A stretch of DNA of 64,000 nt from Magicicada septendecula (GCA_034769895.1 CM068373.1:25258120-25322119); one strand, 5' to 3'. Numbered from the stretch's first letter, positions 11,331 through 23,988 are shown. The notes: generated by a model from the sequence alone, not told the origin. Translations and numbers: made by a program.

Positions 11331-11426
11331 AGGAAAAACCTTTACCGGTACGTGTTTTCCCATAAGAAACTTTGTGTTCCGTGTTGGCAGTAAATAATTA
11401 TATTTACTATAGAATCTTACATATTT

Positions 11427-11468
11427 ACGATCTGATGATGAGTTTTGAAGCTTGAAAGCGCTAATCGG
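11427..11468 (+). ncRNA. Hammerhead-ribozyme-like motif at the Penelope 3' end
   Basis: ACGAT / CTGATGA / T / GAGTT-TTGA-AGCTT / GAA / AGCGCT / A / ATCGG. Stem I has four pairs (CGAT/ATCG). Stem II has five, including G-U. This is the copy physically attached to the Penelope coding region. Confidence 0.65.
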
Positions 11469-11510
11469 AATACTTTTTCCATAGTGGTGTGCAACAGTTT
11501 TATTTCCTTT

Positions 11511-12465
11511 TGTCATTAAAAATTTACATACTGTTTAACTTTTATTAATAAGAAATGGAATTTGTTTGTAACATGAATTTTTTGTTTTCTGTTTGCCGAT
11601 ATCAATACAATGAGAAATTAATAAAAAACAGAATATTAAATGTCAGTAAAATTGAGACTAGTCTCTAGCCTCATATAATTTAACAGTACAAAAAGGCCAC
11701 ATTTAGCAAATTTTTTGTCTATTGTACGCAACTGATTATAAACTGCGTATGTTGCTAAAATATTATCCTTATTGGCAAGACTCAAAAGTAAGTCAATTTT
11801 GTATCAACAGGCTCATAATCGTAAAGACGAATAGCATTCCGTTAACATCTTGGAGTCGCCTCTTTGCAGTGTGGATTGCGCTGAGGAACATTACGTCACA
11901 GCAGGATTCTGAAAAATTAATCACGTAGCAAAGCAATCACTTTTGCAGCAAGGAATACGTTTCCTGTTGCGATTTCATTACGCTTTGTAATCGCTTAACG
12001 TTCTTGAACGCTTTTGTATGCTGCAGATGTAATGCTTGGAAATTACTAGGATTTCCATTGACTCTATGGACGTTTATAATCTCTAGTTTAAAATTTAAAT
12101 ATATACAGTATTTACCACAAAAACAACATAGAAAGTTCACCTTATATTCCTTAAGCGGCTTTCACGGGACACCGTACTGCATGAAAATAATAATAATATG
12201 TTTTAACGTGTATACTGCTGACATTTATAAATGTGCAACTTCTAAGGCAGTAAAAAAAAAATACAATTTGTTATTATGCTTTTTAAATACAACTAATAAA
12301 ATCGTTTGTTTTGTGATTCCCTACGATCATAATACACGCAGCAAAAACGGACGTGTCTGCTACATTTTTAATTATTTCAAACCATAAACCAGCATTACTT
12401 ATGTTTCACATTCATATGCAGTGTAATGCTGCATACGTCTGTCAGCGTTTATCATATTTATATTA
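11511..12465. other. Unassigned A+T-rich DNA
   Basis: No gene, exon or repeat recognised. Confidence 0.5.
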
Positions 12466-12880
12466 ACGTCATCATCAGCTTTACTACTCCAACGATTAGG
12501 CCCTAGGCCTGTCCCGAAACCCATCTCCTCCTCGGTCTAACGACACCTCTTTTCCCAGTAGGGTGATAACCCAAGACAGCCACGGATAAACGGATATCAG
12601 GCATGGTGTTCAAGTGTTCACACCATCTCCTTCTGTGGTCTTCAGTATTTTAGTGCAACAATACAATGGTTACTTCGCGTCTAATATCCTCGTCCCTTTG
12701 CCGATCCAGGAGAGAACAACCTTGCGTCCTTCTTACAAATTTCATTTCAGCTGGGTCAATCTTCTGTACGTCCCTTTTACCAAGAGTTCATGTCTCACTA
12801 GAATACAGGAATGCGGGGACAGTCACAGTTTATTTATAACATTTCATTCGGGGTATCCTTCTGTGTTTTATTTTTCAGGT
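12466..12880 (-). pseudogene. LINE 3' fragment with short GAT-type tail
   Basis: On the minus strand a decayed frame carries the 'GYHPTGKR...RPRRRW' motif seen near the C-terminus of many insect LINE ORFs. It ends at GCTGATGATGAC (about 12466-12478), a GAT-type tail as at 32707. Coding is broken by stops. Confidence 0.6.
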
Positions 12881-13118
12881 ACCTATGAATCGTGCCACTT
12901 ATGCGTCTATATTTTCATAGCTTACTATCCTAAACAATATGTTTATATTAACATTAAAATTTTAATATTTTAACGTATTTCTATATTTAACTTAATTTTA
13001 GGAACCACCACTGCCATCATTACCCATAATATTAACAATTTTAATTATATTACCACCACATATATAAGTACAGTCAAATCAGCTGATGTTAAACAATGTG
13101 GCAGAGAAAAATCCATAT

Positions 13119-13728
13119 TGTTACGTAATGCAGAGAAATGTTACACCATTACGGAACGCTGTGGTACATTGTAGAACATTGGTCTACTATATTCCCGCAG
13201 CTGTAACGCGTACGTGACGCTTGACATGCGCGGCAGTATTACGTAATGCGGAACGTCTCGTGCGTTCGATGGTGTCGTTCTAGAAGCCTCTCAATCAGCC
13301 CAACGGTGCGTGTTTCTGCGAAGGTGACGCTGAAGTGCCCTCTAGAATTTTCGATGGCTTGTTAAGGACGCATATTATAGAACCCTGCAGACTATAAATA
13401 GCCCATACCTGCTGCTTAGTTTTCGGTTATTGTCGGGCGATTACACAGTGCGTTTGAGTGGCGATTTGCACAGTGCGGTTCGAAGTGTTGTGGCGAAGTG
13501 TTATGTGTTTTATAATCGTGCGGGACAATTGTAATACAATTGTGTTTTATGTTAGTTGACATTTTATTGAGTGTGAACAATTTTTATTTTATTTTTTGTA
13601 AGAGACTATCTTGTTGATTACAAACTGTTTAACTGTGATAATTAAAAGCTGGTGATTAGTGACTTAATTGGTGTCTTGTATTTTGTTTCGCACTGTACCA
13701 TGCGACGATCAGTTAGACCGTCGTAACA
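13119..13728 (+). mobile_element. Solo LTR, gypsy-type family L (variant b)
   Basis: Starts TGTTACG and ends GTCGTAACA. A 4-base target duplication ATAT flanks it (13115-13118 and 13729-13732). TATAAATA at 13393-13400 is a promoter candidate. The U5 part ('gtgaacaatttttatttta...gtaagagacta.cttgttg') matches the other copies. No internal region is attached, so it is a recombination product. Confidence 0.9.
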
Positions 13729-15559
13729 ATATTGTTGCCTTGAATTAAAATCCATCCTTTTCCTTAAAAAATTTTAACAACTCTTTATATATATGAGGTA
13801 TGAGGATATCTTTAAATGAATGTGTGTGTGTTTGTTTATTGTTTGTTTGGTCACTTATTGTTATTTATTTATATTTATTATAAGTTTGATACAATACTTA
13901 TATCTATATCTGTGCAAAGTTATTATATAATTTATTTTATTGTATTTTATTTTGCTAATTTACATCTATTTAGAACTCGAGATTATTTGCTGTATAATCA
14001 AATCAATAATTCACTCACACACTATCTCTCCCTCTCACTACCGTCTCTCTCGCACTTTCTCACTCACACACAAACATACAGCTCTCTGTCACAGTGAATA
14101 TATCGTTACGACCGTCTCACTGATCTTCATATGGTATTGCGGAAACAAAACAAAGACAACAATGAAGTCACTAATTACCAGCTTTAATTAGTAACAAATA
14201 ACAATTTGTGATCATCTCGTTTAATTATTCAAGTTAAATTTGTCCACTTGCTATAATAATGTCACCTATTAAGAGTTCCTCAATACTTATAAAACAAGGA
14301 TCACTTTTCACTAATGACTAGACCCGCACCAAAAAAAAAAAACGCTCAAATTAACGGACTGACAAAGCCAGCTGCTTTGGGTTATATAGGTAGTGCATAC
14401 GTTCCAGAATAACTTTCTATCCTTACTTCGGTGTACCAGAATAATGCGTATTTTTAAGTGCGCTCCAGAACAATCTCGAAGCTACTTGGGTGGGGCCTTG
14501 ACTGAAACTCTACACCTGTTCGTGTAGCTGAGAAACGGGAGGAAGGATGCTCTCAACTCTTCGAGTGAGTTCTGTCGTCACAATGTATACAACCAGAATT
14601 ACAGAGTAACATACGATTGTAACATAATTACAACCAGAATTTACGATTGTAACAGTATATCGTAAAATATATATGAATTTTTTTTAAACAATTCGTGTAA
14701 CTAAAGGAAAAACGTAATAACATTTTTAGGAAGGAAATATATAACACTGCCTGGTGCCAAAAACTAGCTAATTAAATTGGCCAATAGGTAGCGCTGGGTT
14801 CTCGAGACGTCACAGTAGCAGCGTCATCCAACCGCCGCTTAGGGAAACTCATCGTCACCACGTGTATGGAGCCGATGGTTACCTACGCGGTACTCGTAGG
14901 TCTCCGCTTGGCGAAAACCCATAAGCGAAAGCTTCAGTCTCTCCTCGTATGAGGATCGCGCTCGGCGTGCACAGCTCACTACCTGACATCAAATAAAATT
15001 ATCCGAGAATTCCTGCATGACAGTTCCCTGCACGCCATTATATGGACACTTTCGCGAAAGTTCTACCGTAGCGATATCGCCACTCTGCCCGCTTCCAGGG
15101 TGTTCCAATAACACCTTATTAACTCCCTCGGCAGCAATCCATCTGTGAGAGGCAAATCTTGGACCCGGCCTGAGCGTACACTCAGCCTCAGTTAGAAAAC
15201 TAATTGAATCCTCACGACCTATGAAGCATGGTGTGGTAATTGTAATCCACAATCACTGAACGGAATTGAAGCTACATCACATAGTCCGTTTATGCAGAAT
15301 TAGATCCCTGCACTGGTTAAACAGATCCAACGTGCAATTATTATTATTATTAAAGTATTATGTCCGTGCTTTATTAAAAAACCCCATACGATGATATCAA
15401 AACAAATTTAAAAAACTGAGAAATAAGAACAATTATTAATATGAATTTTAACAAGCTGAAACAAAACTAGTATATAATTTTTAAAAATAACAATTTTATT
15501 GGGTCTATGTTGCTAGAATTTGTAGGTTATATGTGGACTGTGAGACTATATCTCCTTGC
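13729..15559. other. Unassigned DNA
   Basis: No protein family recognised. 14740-15255 is richer in G+C; an open minus-strand frame at 15252-14989 (87 codons) has no recognisable motif and no splice context. 13995-14080 has CT/CA-rich low-complexity sequence. Confidence 0.5.
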
Positions 15560-16440
15560 TCTCGAAGACATACAGTGGTATGGAAGGGAAACTGAAAGAT
15601 CTCAAAAAGAAAGCACAGTGGTTGGACTTAAGATAAACGTTTCGAAAACATTAGCATAAAAGGTCACAAGTTACTAAAGGTGCAAGAAGAAAACATAGAA
15701 GAAATAGCAGAATTTACTTACCTTGGTAGCGTGATTACAAAAAGAGACGTATCAGTTGCAGATGGTAAAACAAGAATTAGCGAAGCTAATGAGGCCTTCA
15801 TACAACTGTACCCAGTTTAGAAATCAAGAGACATATCAACATCAACAACGCTACGCATCTTCAGGACCAATGTCAAAGCTGTTTTGTTGGGTGGGAGCAA
15901 GAATTGGAATGTAACAATGGAAATTACCAAGTGTCTGCGGGTCTTCATCAACAGGTGCCTGAGGAAATTACTACAAATTTTCTGGCCAAACTCTGTTTCA
16001 AATAAAGACCTCTGGAGGAGAACAAACGAGGAACCCATTGATACCCCCAGATCAATAGGAGAAAACGGAGGTGGCTTGCGGAAAACCAAAATGCAAACGA
16101 GCGGCAAACCCTCTTTTGGAATCCTCAGGAAAGAAGAAGACGTGGAAGATCAAGAATCTCGTCGAGGAGAAATGTTGATATGGAAGGAGGAAAGGAAAGG
16201 AAAACGACTCCCCCCAGTCGTTTGGAGAGCTCAGGGTCCTCATCCAAAATAGAGTCCGTTGCCGTAGTTTCGTCGAGAGATAGGAAAGCTCAACAGAGAG
16301 AGACTGGAATTAGTAGTAGTAATATGAAGACAGTTGAAGTGAGTTTCATTCTGTTACACAGTAGGCGAAGACCTAGTTCTTCGGACAAGAAAACTAGACG
16401 AACCACAGCGAGTTTCAAAAATTGTAAGGCTTCTAAGTAA
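15560..16440 (+). pseudogene. LINE RT C-terminal fragment (different family)
   Basis: Frames at 15685-16240 read NIEEIAEFTYLGSVITK, then FINRCLRKLLQIFWPNSVSN and KDLWRRTNEEPID, then RRRRGRSR. This is the known 'FTYLGS...INRCLRKI..I.WP..ISN..LW..T' C-terminal region of an arthropod LINE. There are several frame changes and a stop at 15817-15819. Confidence 0.8.
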
Positions 16441-17100
16441 ATTGGGTTTTTTTGTCACATGACCGCAATAAGTAAAGTTAACAACAACAAAGTATAACAC
16501 AAACTAGAAACATTTGCTGAAATGATTCTAAATCACGTCGTTCAAAATATCTCTGATTTTTGCAAAAGTGGATACTGAGTTTATTCAGTGAAGACTTTAC
16601 TGTGACATTCTGTCACTTTGTTTCCTATTCCCTCGGTCACCAACATTTACACATAAGCATTAAGTAGTACATGTGCTGTACGTATTCATACGTGATTGTA
16701 CGTAGTTATTATACGTAGAATTCTTACACGTAGTTTAACGTGTAAAGGGACCCACACACTATCAGTTTATTACGTAGTTGTTCACGTGTGACGTCATGTC
16801 TGAGCGATAAACTGTGTGCACTGCACAGTTTAGGCAGGTGTTTACGCAGTTAGCAGGCCTGCGCTACTGGACCCTCCTTTGCAACGATAAAGTGCACAGT
16901 TCACTCACTTAAACGTATAGTTTGCTCAGTTGACACTCGGGTATCACCAGAGCCTCATCGAATAAAGAAACCCTCTTCACATTAATTGAAACCTATCGGT
17001 CGCTTCCCGAGGATATCGAAACGTGGGATATCGAAATCTCTTCATATTGTTTAAAAGGAATAATTCCAAATATTTAGTACCAAGCCACGTGTTGTTCAAT
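16441..17100. other. Unassigned DNA
   Basis: No gene recognised. 17055-17100 contains 'tagtaccaagccacgt', which recurs inverted at about 30880-30895 beside the large palindrome, so it may be the outer part of family F3. Confidence 0.45.
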
Positions 17101-17416
17101 CAAATATATTGCAACTTACCGTCTGCGGCAACGATTGTCGTGGTGGGAGCAAAACGTAATTCAGTGCGCGGTCAATCTCCGTACGATGTACATCGTTAAA
17201 CGTTCGCGCTCGCTTTTAGACATTTACGTATTTATATTGTTTTAAATTATTTATTTCATGTTGAATTTTAATATTTTAATTAATTGACAAATGTATCAAC
17301 TTAAATGATACATGATTATTTTAAGTTCTGATGATGGGACAACGTGTCCCGAAACATGTCAACTTTGTGAAGACGTTGTTTCTGGATGCCGCAGACGGTA
17401 AGTTGCAATATATTTG
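17101..17416. mobile_element. Short element with 28-bp perfect terminal inverted repeats, family F3
   Basis: 17101-17128 and 17389-17416 are perfect inverted copies (ends CAAATATATTGCAACTTACC; inner CGTCTGCGG). The unit is about 316 bases and non-coding. It holds an intact hammerhead-like motif near the right end. The terminal 'CTTACCGTCTG' is shared with the palindrome at 30175-30865, so the two are related. Confidence 0.85.
17323..17365 (+). ncRNA. Hammerhead-ribozyme-like motif, F3
   Basis: AAGTT / CTGATGA / T / GGGAC-AACGT-GTCCC / GAA / ACATGT / C / AACTT. Stem I pairs fully (AAGTT/AACTT), stem II pairs fully, stem III is the self-complementary ACATGT, and the cleavage triplet is GTC. 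This is the best-formed copy in the window. Confidence 0.75.
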
Positions 17417-17682
17417 ACTCTTCATATTGTAACCGGTTCAAAAAATTGCTGCATACGACGTATTGATCAAAAAATTGAAAGTTATTAAGTCTGACGTGAC
17501 GCGTGACAGTGTTGTGAAAATAATTATCATACTCCGATCCGCTCTTTGAAAAGACGGAAAAAAGTTAATGATTAGGGAAAAACGCAACTTCAACTGACGG
17601 TGTGTTTAATTAAGAAAGTTTTGTTAGTGGTTGTAATTACAAACAGAATTGTTACTGTTGCACACCACTATAGAAAATTATT

Positions 17683-17724
17683 CCGATTAGCGCTTTCAAG
17701 CTTCTCAGCTCATCGTCAATACGG
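17683..17724 (-). ncRNA. Decayed hammerhead-like motif, F2 copy 2 left arm
   Basis: The same layout as 10602-10643, but the conserved C that starts CTGACGA is changed (TTGACGA) and stem I is disturbed. Probably inactive. Confidence 0.45.
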
Positions 17725-17737
17725 AAATCGGAAATTT

Positions 17738-17779
17738 CCGATCTGACAATGAGCTGTGAAGCTTGAAAACGCTAAACGG
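17738..17779 (+). ncRNA. Decayed hammerhead-like motif, F2 copy 2 right arm
   Basis: CTGACAA replaces CTGACGA (an essential G lost), and stem III is changed to AACGCT. Probably inactive. Confidence 0.45.
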
Positions 17780-17828
17780 AATATTTTTCTATAGTGGTGT
17801 GCAACAGTGATAATTCTGTTTGTGATGA

Positions 17829-18361
17829 CGTGTTTGTCCGGACCCAACGAAACTGACGAAACTGAGGAAACAACTGACGTGCCCCTACACTTCCGGTTCA
17901 ATTCATTGAACAGGTTTTACACAGTTATTTAGGGCAGTTAACTGAGCAGTGAAAGTGAACGTTTGTGGACCGCTTAACAAATTAACACAATCCGATGAAT
18001 TATTTCAATCCGATAATTGAATAAATAGTTCGTCTTTGAAGAGGTTTAGTAGAGTGTACACGTTTTCGCAAGGACGTTTTTGAAGAAAACTTTGTCTTTT
18101 AAAGTAAAATACTCGTAGAACACACACACACACACACACACTGTCAAATTGAGTAAACTGTAGTAAGTAAACTTTTCTCTCACGTAATCAGGGACTACTA
18201 CCCGTGTCTTATCACGCAAATACGAACAAACTTTGTCTTTAGTTTGTAAGTGTGCTGACGTGTTTAGAAAGTTAACTCTGACACACTACTGTACGTACAA
18301 CAATATCAGTGCATTTTAAAAAATATTCTTACGGCAACCGAGAAAGCAACATAAATCGATA
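17829..18361. other. Unassigned DNA
   Basis: No gene recognised. A CA run is at 18121-18142. Confidence 0.5.
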
Positions 18362-18420
18362 GTCTTCTTCTTCTTCTTCTTCTTCTTCTTCTTCTTCTTC
18401 TTCTTCTTCTTCTTCTTCTC
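18362..18420. repeat. (CTT)n microsatellite, LINE tail
   Basis: A pure CTT run of nearly 60 bases at the 3' terminus of the adjacent minus-strand LINE fragment. Confidence 0.95.
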
Positions 18421-19150
18421 TGCAAGAATTATGTCACATAAACCAGTTCTGGCACCCATCTTATCCTCTTACGACCCATGTCTCTTCTATCAGTGGCTTT
18501 ATAGTTCAGTTCCGCTTTCGGCAATCGATCCTCTGTTATCCTTTGCAGATGACACTACCATTGTCTTCTGTAAATGGAAATAATTTCACTTATGTCCTTT
18601 AGTTCGAGTTCTGTTTTGATATCTTCATTCCTTATTCTATCTTGCAATGTATTTCAAATGAACTGCATTTCAGCACTCGGAATTTTGTCAGATTCCTTTT
18701 TTGTCGCGACCCACGCCTCACTCTCATAAACCAACGTGGGTATTGCAATTGTCTTATAAAATTTAATCCTTGTGCTGTGTCTTGCTTTATTTCTAAGATT
18801 TCTTTGAATCGTACCATAAATATTCCTAAATTTATTTGTTTTATCTCTTATATCATATTCAGATGTATAGGTTACTGCGCAACCGAGATATTTGAAACGG
18901 GTCACTTGTTTATAACTATCTTATTACTCACTAAATATTTACCTTTAAAGGCCACGGTTTTGATCTTTCTTATTGACATTGTCAGTGAGTAATTTCTTGC
19001 CATTTCTTGTAATTGAAACACAGCTCTTTGTAAACTATCTTAATTTTTTTGAATAAGAATTATGTCATCCACATATAGTAGGGAACCCATACAAATTGAT
19101 TTGTTAAGCTGTGTTCCGGAAGTCACTTTGGATTTCCATCCTCTCACCAT
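18362..19150 (-). pseudogene. LINE RT fragment with (CTT)n tail, family G
   Basis: The minus strand reads FKYLGCAVTYTSEYDIRDKT, NKFRNIYGTIQRNLRNKA and ATPTLVYESEAW-like segments (18905-18654), the end of an RT palm/thumb. Its 3' end abuts 18362-18420, a (CTT)n run, which is (GAA)n in element orientation. It is homologous to 52455-53345 and 4596-4925. Confidence 0.8.
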
Positions 19151-20714
19151 TTCGTCAACGTATAATAAATCAATAGTATGATGTAGAAAGAAATGATCGT
19201 ACTCACGTCTTTACTACAGATAACGTGTCGCAGTGGAAATGTTTACCGTTTTTAATATGAGAAATATTTAGCGACTTGTTGAAGGTCCATGACGTAATAA
19301 CCTGATTAGTTTACATTTATTAATGACAGTCAAGCAGTACGTAATGGATTTTGCTTAATTTTATATTCTCCAACATTGTAAATCACTATAATATTTGTTA
19401 GTAAATATAAAAATTGTTGGTTTATAAATTGATTTTGGATTATTGTGAGACGCGAATAAGCTGTAAAATTGTTTTTTTTTGCAAATTGTCAGATTCCATA
19501 AATATCACTAACCAAACTTTTTGTGGATCAATTCCACGTCATGAATGTTTTCTGTTAGCGCTGATAATCAGTGTAAAATGTATTAACTGCAAGTCATAAT
19601 GTGTAATTTTAATAACTTATGATGATTTTACATTGAACTTCTGCTTAAAAACAAATGTAACGTTACCATCATTTCAACGATACACTAAATTTATAAGGAA
19701 ACTTGGATTTTAAAGACATTATTGACACTTACCGTTTTCTTCAGTGTAAGATAAAATTCTACTGAACAAAGCGATTAAGTAAATTATGTTTGTATTAGAG
19801 TTGAATGTATAAACGCTATGAATTATCAAACGTTTGTAGACGTTGCGTTTACTTCTTGTAAATCTACTTCACTAAATGTCGTGAGCAAAACTATATAAGC
19901 CTACATAAGTTGACCTTGTTCAGTTATACGGTAAGTTAAAAATATAGGTACGATAATGAATACTGAGTTTATTCACCAGTTGGAGTAAGTAGGCCTAGTC
20001 ATACTACCCGTAACACAATTCTTCTTTTTATTAATCTAATTTTTAGTATACTAAATCTGTAATAATTATCCAAATTTTAATTTTTTATATATCAGTATTC
20101 ATAATGATATCATATCATTATCATATTCATAATGATATTCAGTATTTTGCATATTGAAAAAAGCGCCGTAAGGTTCCATTCATGTTGTTTTGTCTTTTAT
20201 TATTAGAAAATTTGCGCCGTACAATATTGTAGACAATAATACCTGTATACCTGCCATAGTTTGAATGTCTACACAATCTAAACGAATATAAGTTATTGTA
20301 TAATTACTTAATGCAGTCAATGAAATAACTTCGCATGATTGATTTGACACTGTTTGACTGAATAAGTTCTTCCTTAAAGTTCTTATACTTTCAGGCCTGT
20401 CCATGTTTATTTTCAAGTAAAATTTAAAAAATAAATCTACTTGCATTTTATTCCCTTTGTTCGTCAGCAAAGATGCGCAATTTTTATTTTATGTACGTTA
20501 TTATAAATGCAAAACAAAGATTTTAAAACAAGAACTAAGTATTAAATTGTATTTATTTTACATTCTACGAGATAAGGAACTACGAAAACGCTATCTCTGT
20601 CTTCTGTATAATCAATAGGCCTAATGCAAAATTATTTTTCCTCGCCTCTTTTAACTGTTATTCTAGTTATATTTTCGGTGTAAAGGTCATCCTGTGCTTA
20701 CTAAAAATGAATAT
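19151..20714. other. Unassigned A+T-rich DNA
   Basis: No gene or repeat family recognised. Confidence 0.5.
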
Positions 20715-21257
20715 TGTTACGACATCACAGAACAATCTACGTATTTGTTAAACGATCCATTGGAATCCAGCTTTAATGTTGCTTGCGTATGTGATGTCAA
20801 CTTGTGCTCGCGAGACTTCTCTGGAAGCCGCCAGCGGCGCGGATTGTGTCAAGGCCGCAATTAATTAAGTCGTAGTTTAGAAATAAGGCATAGTTTGGAA
20901 TCTTCTGGTCTGTGAGCGTTGTACAAGGCGTCAGCGTCTTTAGTTTCAGTTATAGTTGCCATATATTTACAGTGCGGTTTGAGTTATTATCGGGCGATAT
21001 TACTGTGTGCGTTCAAGTGGTTATTAGTGAAGTGTTGCGTTTTATAATCGGGCGGTATAATTGTAATACAGTTGTGTTTAATATTATTTGGCATTTTATT
21101 GCGTGTGAACAATTTTTATTTGATTTGCTGTAAGAGACTGTGTTGTTAAATATGAAATGTTTAACTGTGAAAAATAAATATGGTGTTTAATGAATTAATT
21201 GGTGTCTTGTATTTTGTTTCCACTGTACGTACTACGATCAAGTAGACCGTCGAAACG
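20715..21257 (+). mobile_element. Solo LTR, gypsy-type family L
   Basis: Starts TGTTACGACATCACAGAACA and ends GTCGAAACG (a changed terminal CA). A 4-base target duplication ATAT lies at 20711-20714 and 21258-21261. The U5 part matches 49776-50326. The TATAAATA seen in sister LTRs is not preserved. Confidence 0.9.
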
Positions 21258-21526
21258 ATATTATATTATTTAATACATTTATTCTACGTATATACTCATC
21301 TCCTTTTTCAAAGATTCGTGTCTTTAAATTTATGTATTTTATCTCCAATAGCTTTGTGCAGTCCTTTTAGGTAATAAACTAAACATAGAGTAAACTTAGA
21401 CTAAACAAATAGACTAAACCTAAAATGGTTGGGGACTGCTCCTTAATTCAAAGGAAGTATTAAAGAATTTTCTGCATAAGGCATTGTGTTTTCAACAATT
21501 ATTAATTAACTTTATTTAAAATATTG

Positions 21527-21557
<31 letters not shown>

Positions 21558-23637
21558 CAATATATAAATGTGAATAGAGTTGTTGTTTTTGCAATGTAAT
21601 GTTTTCTGTGCTTAATGAGCACCTACCTGCTGTCCGTTCTTGCGGATTCTTCCGACTATGGGCGTGTGGATTTTGGATTTGAATTCGCAAGTAGGTTAAC
21701 TCGAGTGTACAACAACGAACCACTAATATTGTTATAATTATTGTAAAGAATTTTGTGAGTTTGGCAGGCTCCGTAGTACAGTAATAAAAATACAGTGTAG
21801 GGTAATAAAAATAGGGGTTTATTATACTAAACACACATAAGAATAAAAAAACTTACAGTTACAATAATTCTTACTAACTAAAACAGTAAATAAAATTTAG
21901 TATGATATTTTCTGAATGGTTAGTATTCTTCAGCAAAAGAGCTTATTATTTCAAATTGTATTAATTGTATTTTACTTGATTTCAAATAAGTTAATTTTAA
22001 ATAATTTGATTAATGAATTTAATTTTATTTTATTTAATTTGCAATTATGAATTTAAAATGATTTCAAATACTCTAAAATTCTTGCAAATATTCTGAAATG
22101 AACTAGCCGTGAATCTAGTTCAACGTGGCTTTATTTCTAGTAATTTGACTCTTGTATACTGCAGTATAAGCAATCAATTAATGCTCTAATAAGATTTGTA
22201 TAGCGCTTTTCTTTTTATCTAATATCTAATTCTTAGCTAGGGCTTATTAGTTATTCGTACATGCTATACAGATTATCACAATTGAATATTACTTATTAAT
22301 TTAGAGTCTTTGATTTAATGGCAACTGAATTATTTGTTTTACAATGATTTTAAAAAAAGGAAAAATTGTTCTTTTGAGATGTGAATAATTTGATTTTGAC
22401 TTCCCTGGTTATGAAGAGGATGTAGATATGCTCCGGGAATCCCTCGCTGTCCTGGTCCAATCTGCTAGAGACGACGATCTACTGAGCGTCCTGGATTTTG
22501 GCGATGAGTTCGGGAATCAGCAACACTCTGCTCCATCTGCAACTGGTGATGGTTTTACGTCTGTAGTTTTAGCTGCCACAACTGCGTCAAGCTCCTCGTT
22601 CGATTCACGTTCCACTTCGGCGTGTGTGTCTCGTCACGGGTTGTCGCTCTGCTCTCAGTTGTTCTGCTCGTACCACTGGATATAGACGGCCTCTTCTGTC
22701 GTACTCTTGAAGTAGTTTCTTGTAGTGTAGTTGATCTCTTGCGTGCGTACGCCAACAGTTAATAGATTGCGCGATACGTTTGTTTGATGATAAGAAAGAG
22801 TATCTTGAAGAGTCGCTATTATTACGAGTCGTTACAGTTGATCTGTTTGAATAAGATGATCGTAATAATGCGTGTTGACACCTCGAGTCTTCTCAGATGT
22901 ATCTTCACAAAATGTGTGTTACTGAGACGATTGAAGATGTACGTGTGTTCCTCTTGAGTACTGGCAGTGGAGTGTTCTATCAGCCGAAAAACTCCGCGTT
23001 CGTTCCAATTTCTTTGAATGATTTGATTGGCTGACACACTCTCCATTCTACTGAAATTTTGTGGTCACCCCATTCCGTGAGAATAAAACTGATTCCCACA
23101 GACTGAGAATTTATATTATTTTTAATATTCTTAAAACACCGGATTTTCATTGCCGGTGCGGACGTCCGGTCGCAATTTATATTGCGATTATCTTGGCTGC
23201 AAGCCAAGTTATGCTAATTATAAAGATACATTTGGTTGTAAATTCTTATGACAATGACATATTAAAAGCTCTTCTATGTAGCTCAATTACTAAGGAAGTT
23301 ATTAACATAAAATAAATTATCTCCCTTAATGTTTAATTACATTAAATAAAATTCGCACACCCTATTATTAATATTTCGGCAAACATTTTGGCTATTTTAG
23401 AATTTTCCTGAATTTACCGGTTTCCGAAATATTAATAATTGAACGTTTGGGCGTGGCTCTATTGGTTTATAGTGTGTGTGAGTTACGTAACGGCAGCCGG
23501 CATTTTCGTGTGGCTCTGTACAATGCGTTAAGATGCACGCTACATAATAAGAATTGAGTTTCAACGTTTTAAATTTGTTTAAACATTTATATAGTAACCC
23601 TTAACATATAACTCCAAATCAATGAGATTTGGTCACG

Positions 23638-23678
<41 letters not shown>

Positions 23679-23867
23679 ACATTGATATTAATATAAATAT
23701 TGATATTTTACACGAAACGTTTCCTTATTTCGTTTAACTGATTTATTGCTACTACAATGGAATACAGTAACAATATAATTATTATTTTGTATTAAAATTA
23801 AGTATATTTTATGTATGCTCCAATTTTGCTTGTTATTTTATATTATTATTAATTAAATCCTTAAATT
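21258..23867. other. Unassigned DNA
   Basis: No gene could be supported. TA runs are at 21527-21553 and 23641-23677. 22428-22760 is less A+T-rich and open in more than one frame (for example 85 codons at 22428-22685), but no domain is recognisable on either strand. Confidence 0.5.
23641..23677. repeat. (TA)n microsatellite
   Basis: An uninterrupted TA run. Confidence 0.97.
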
Positions 23868-23950
23868 CGTAGTGACCGTCAATCAATGAATTTTTCAGTG
23901 AAGGGTTAGTGAGGATCGGTCAAGAATAACACAAATTTTAACTTATTTGC

Positions 23951-23988
23951 GTCGGCGTTTCGACAATGTTTATTGTCATCATCACACA
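23951..23988 (-). ncRNA. Decayed hammerhead-like motif, F1 copy 2 left arm
   Basis: A perfect GACAA/TTGTC hairpin and GAAAC, but the first box reads GTGATGA instead of CTGATGA and stem III is changed (ACGCC). Probably inactive. Confidence 0.4.

Larger units (their letters stand above)
10090..11510 (+). mobile_element. Penelope-like retroelement, truncated and interrupted
   Basis: In order: a terminal-repeat-like start (gttagtggttataatcac at about 10100), the C-terminal end of a reverse transcriptase (10180-10569), an inserted palindrome (10560-10774), a GIY-YIG endonuclease domain (10880-11250) and a hammerhead-bearing end (11427-11510, 'atagtggtgtgcaacag'). RT plus GIY-YIG is diagnostic of Penelope-like elements, and their terminal repeats are known to carry hammerheads. 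The N-terminal RT motifs are missing, so this copy is dead. Confidence 0.85.
17596..17828. mobile_element. Short palindromic insert, family F2, copy 2
   Basis: The same outer sequence as 10560-10774 (gttagtggttgtaattac, CTGTTGCACACCACTATAGA and the inverse GGTGTGCAACAGTGATAATT). The arms meet at about 17725-17737. Both hammerhead-like motifs have mutated cores. Confidence 0.85.

Noticed and set aside
14989-15252. 87-codon minus-strand frame in a G+C-richer stretch
   Set aside because: No recognisable domain, no splice signals and no second copy, so it is not called as a gene.
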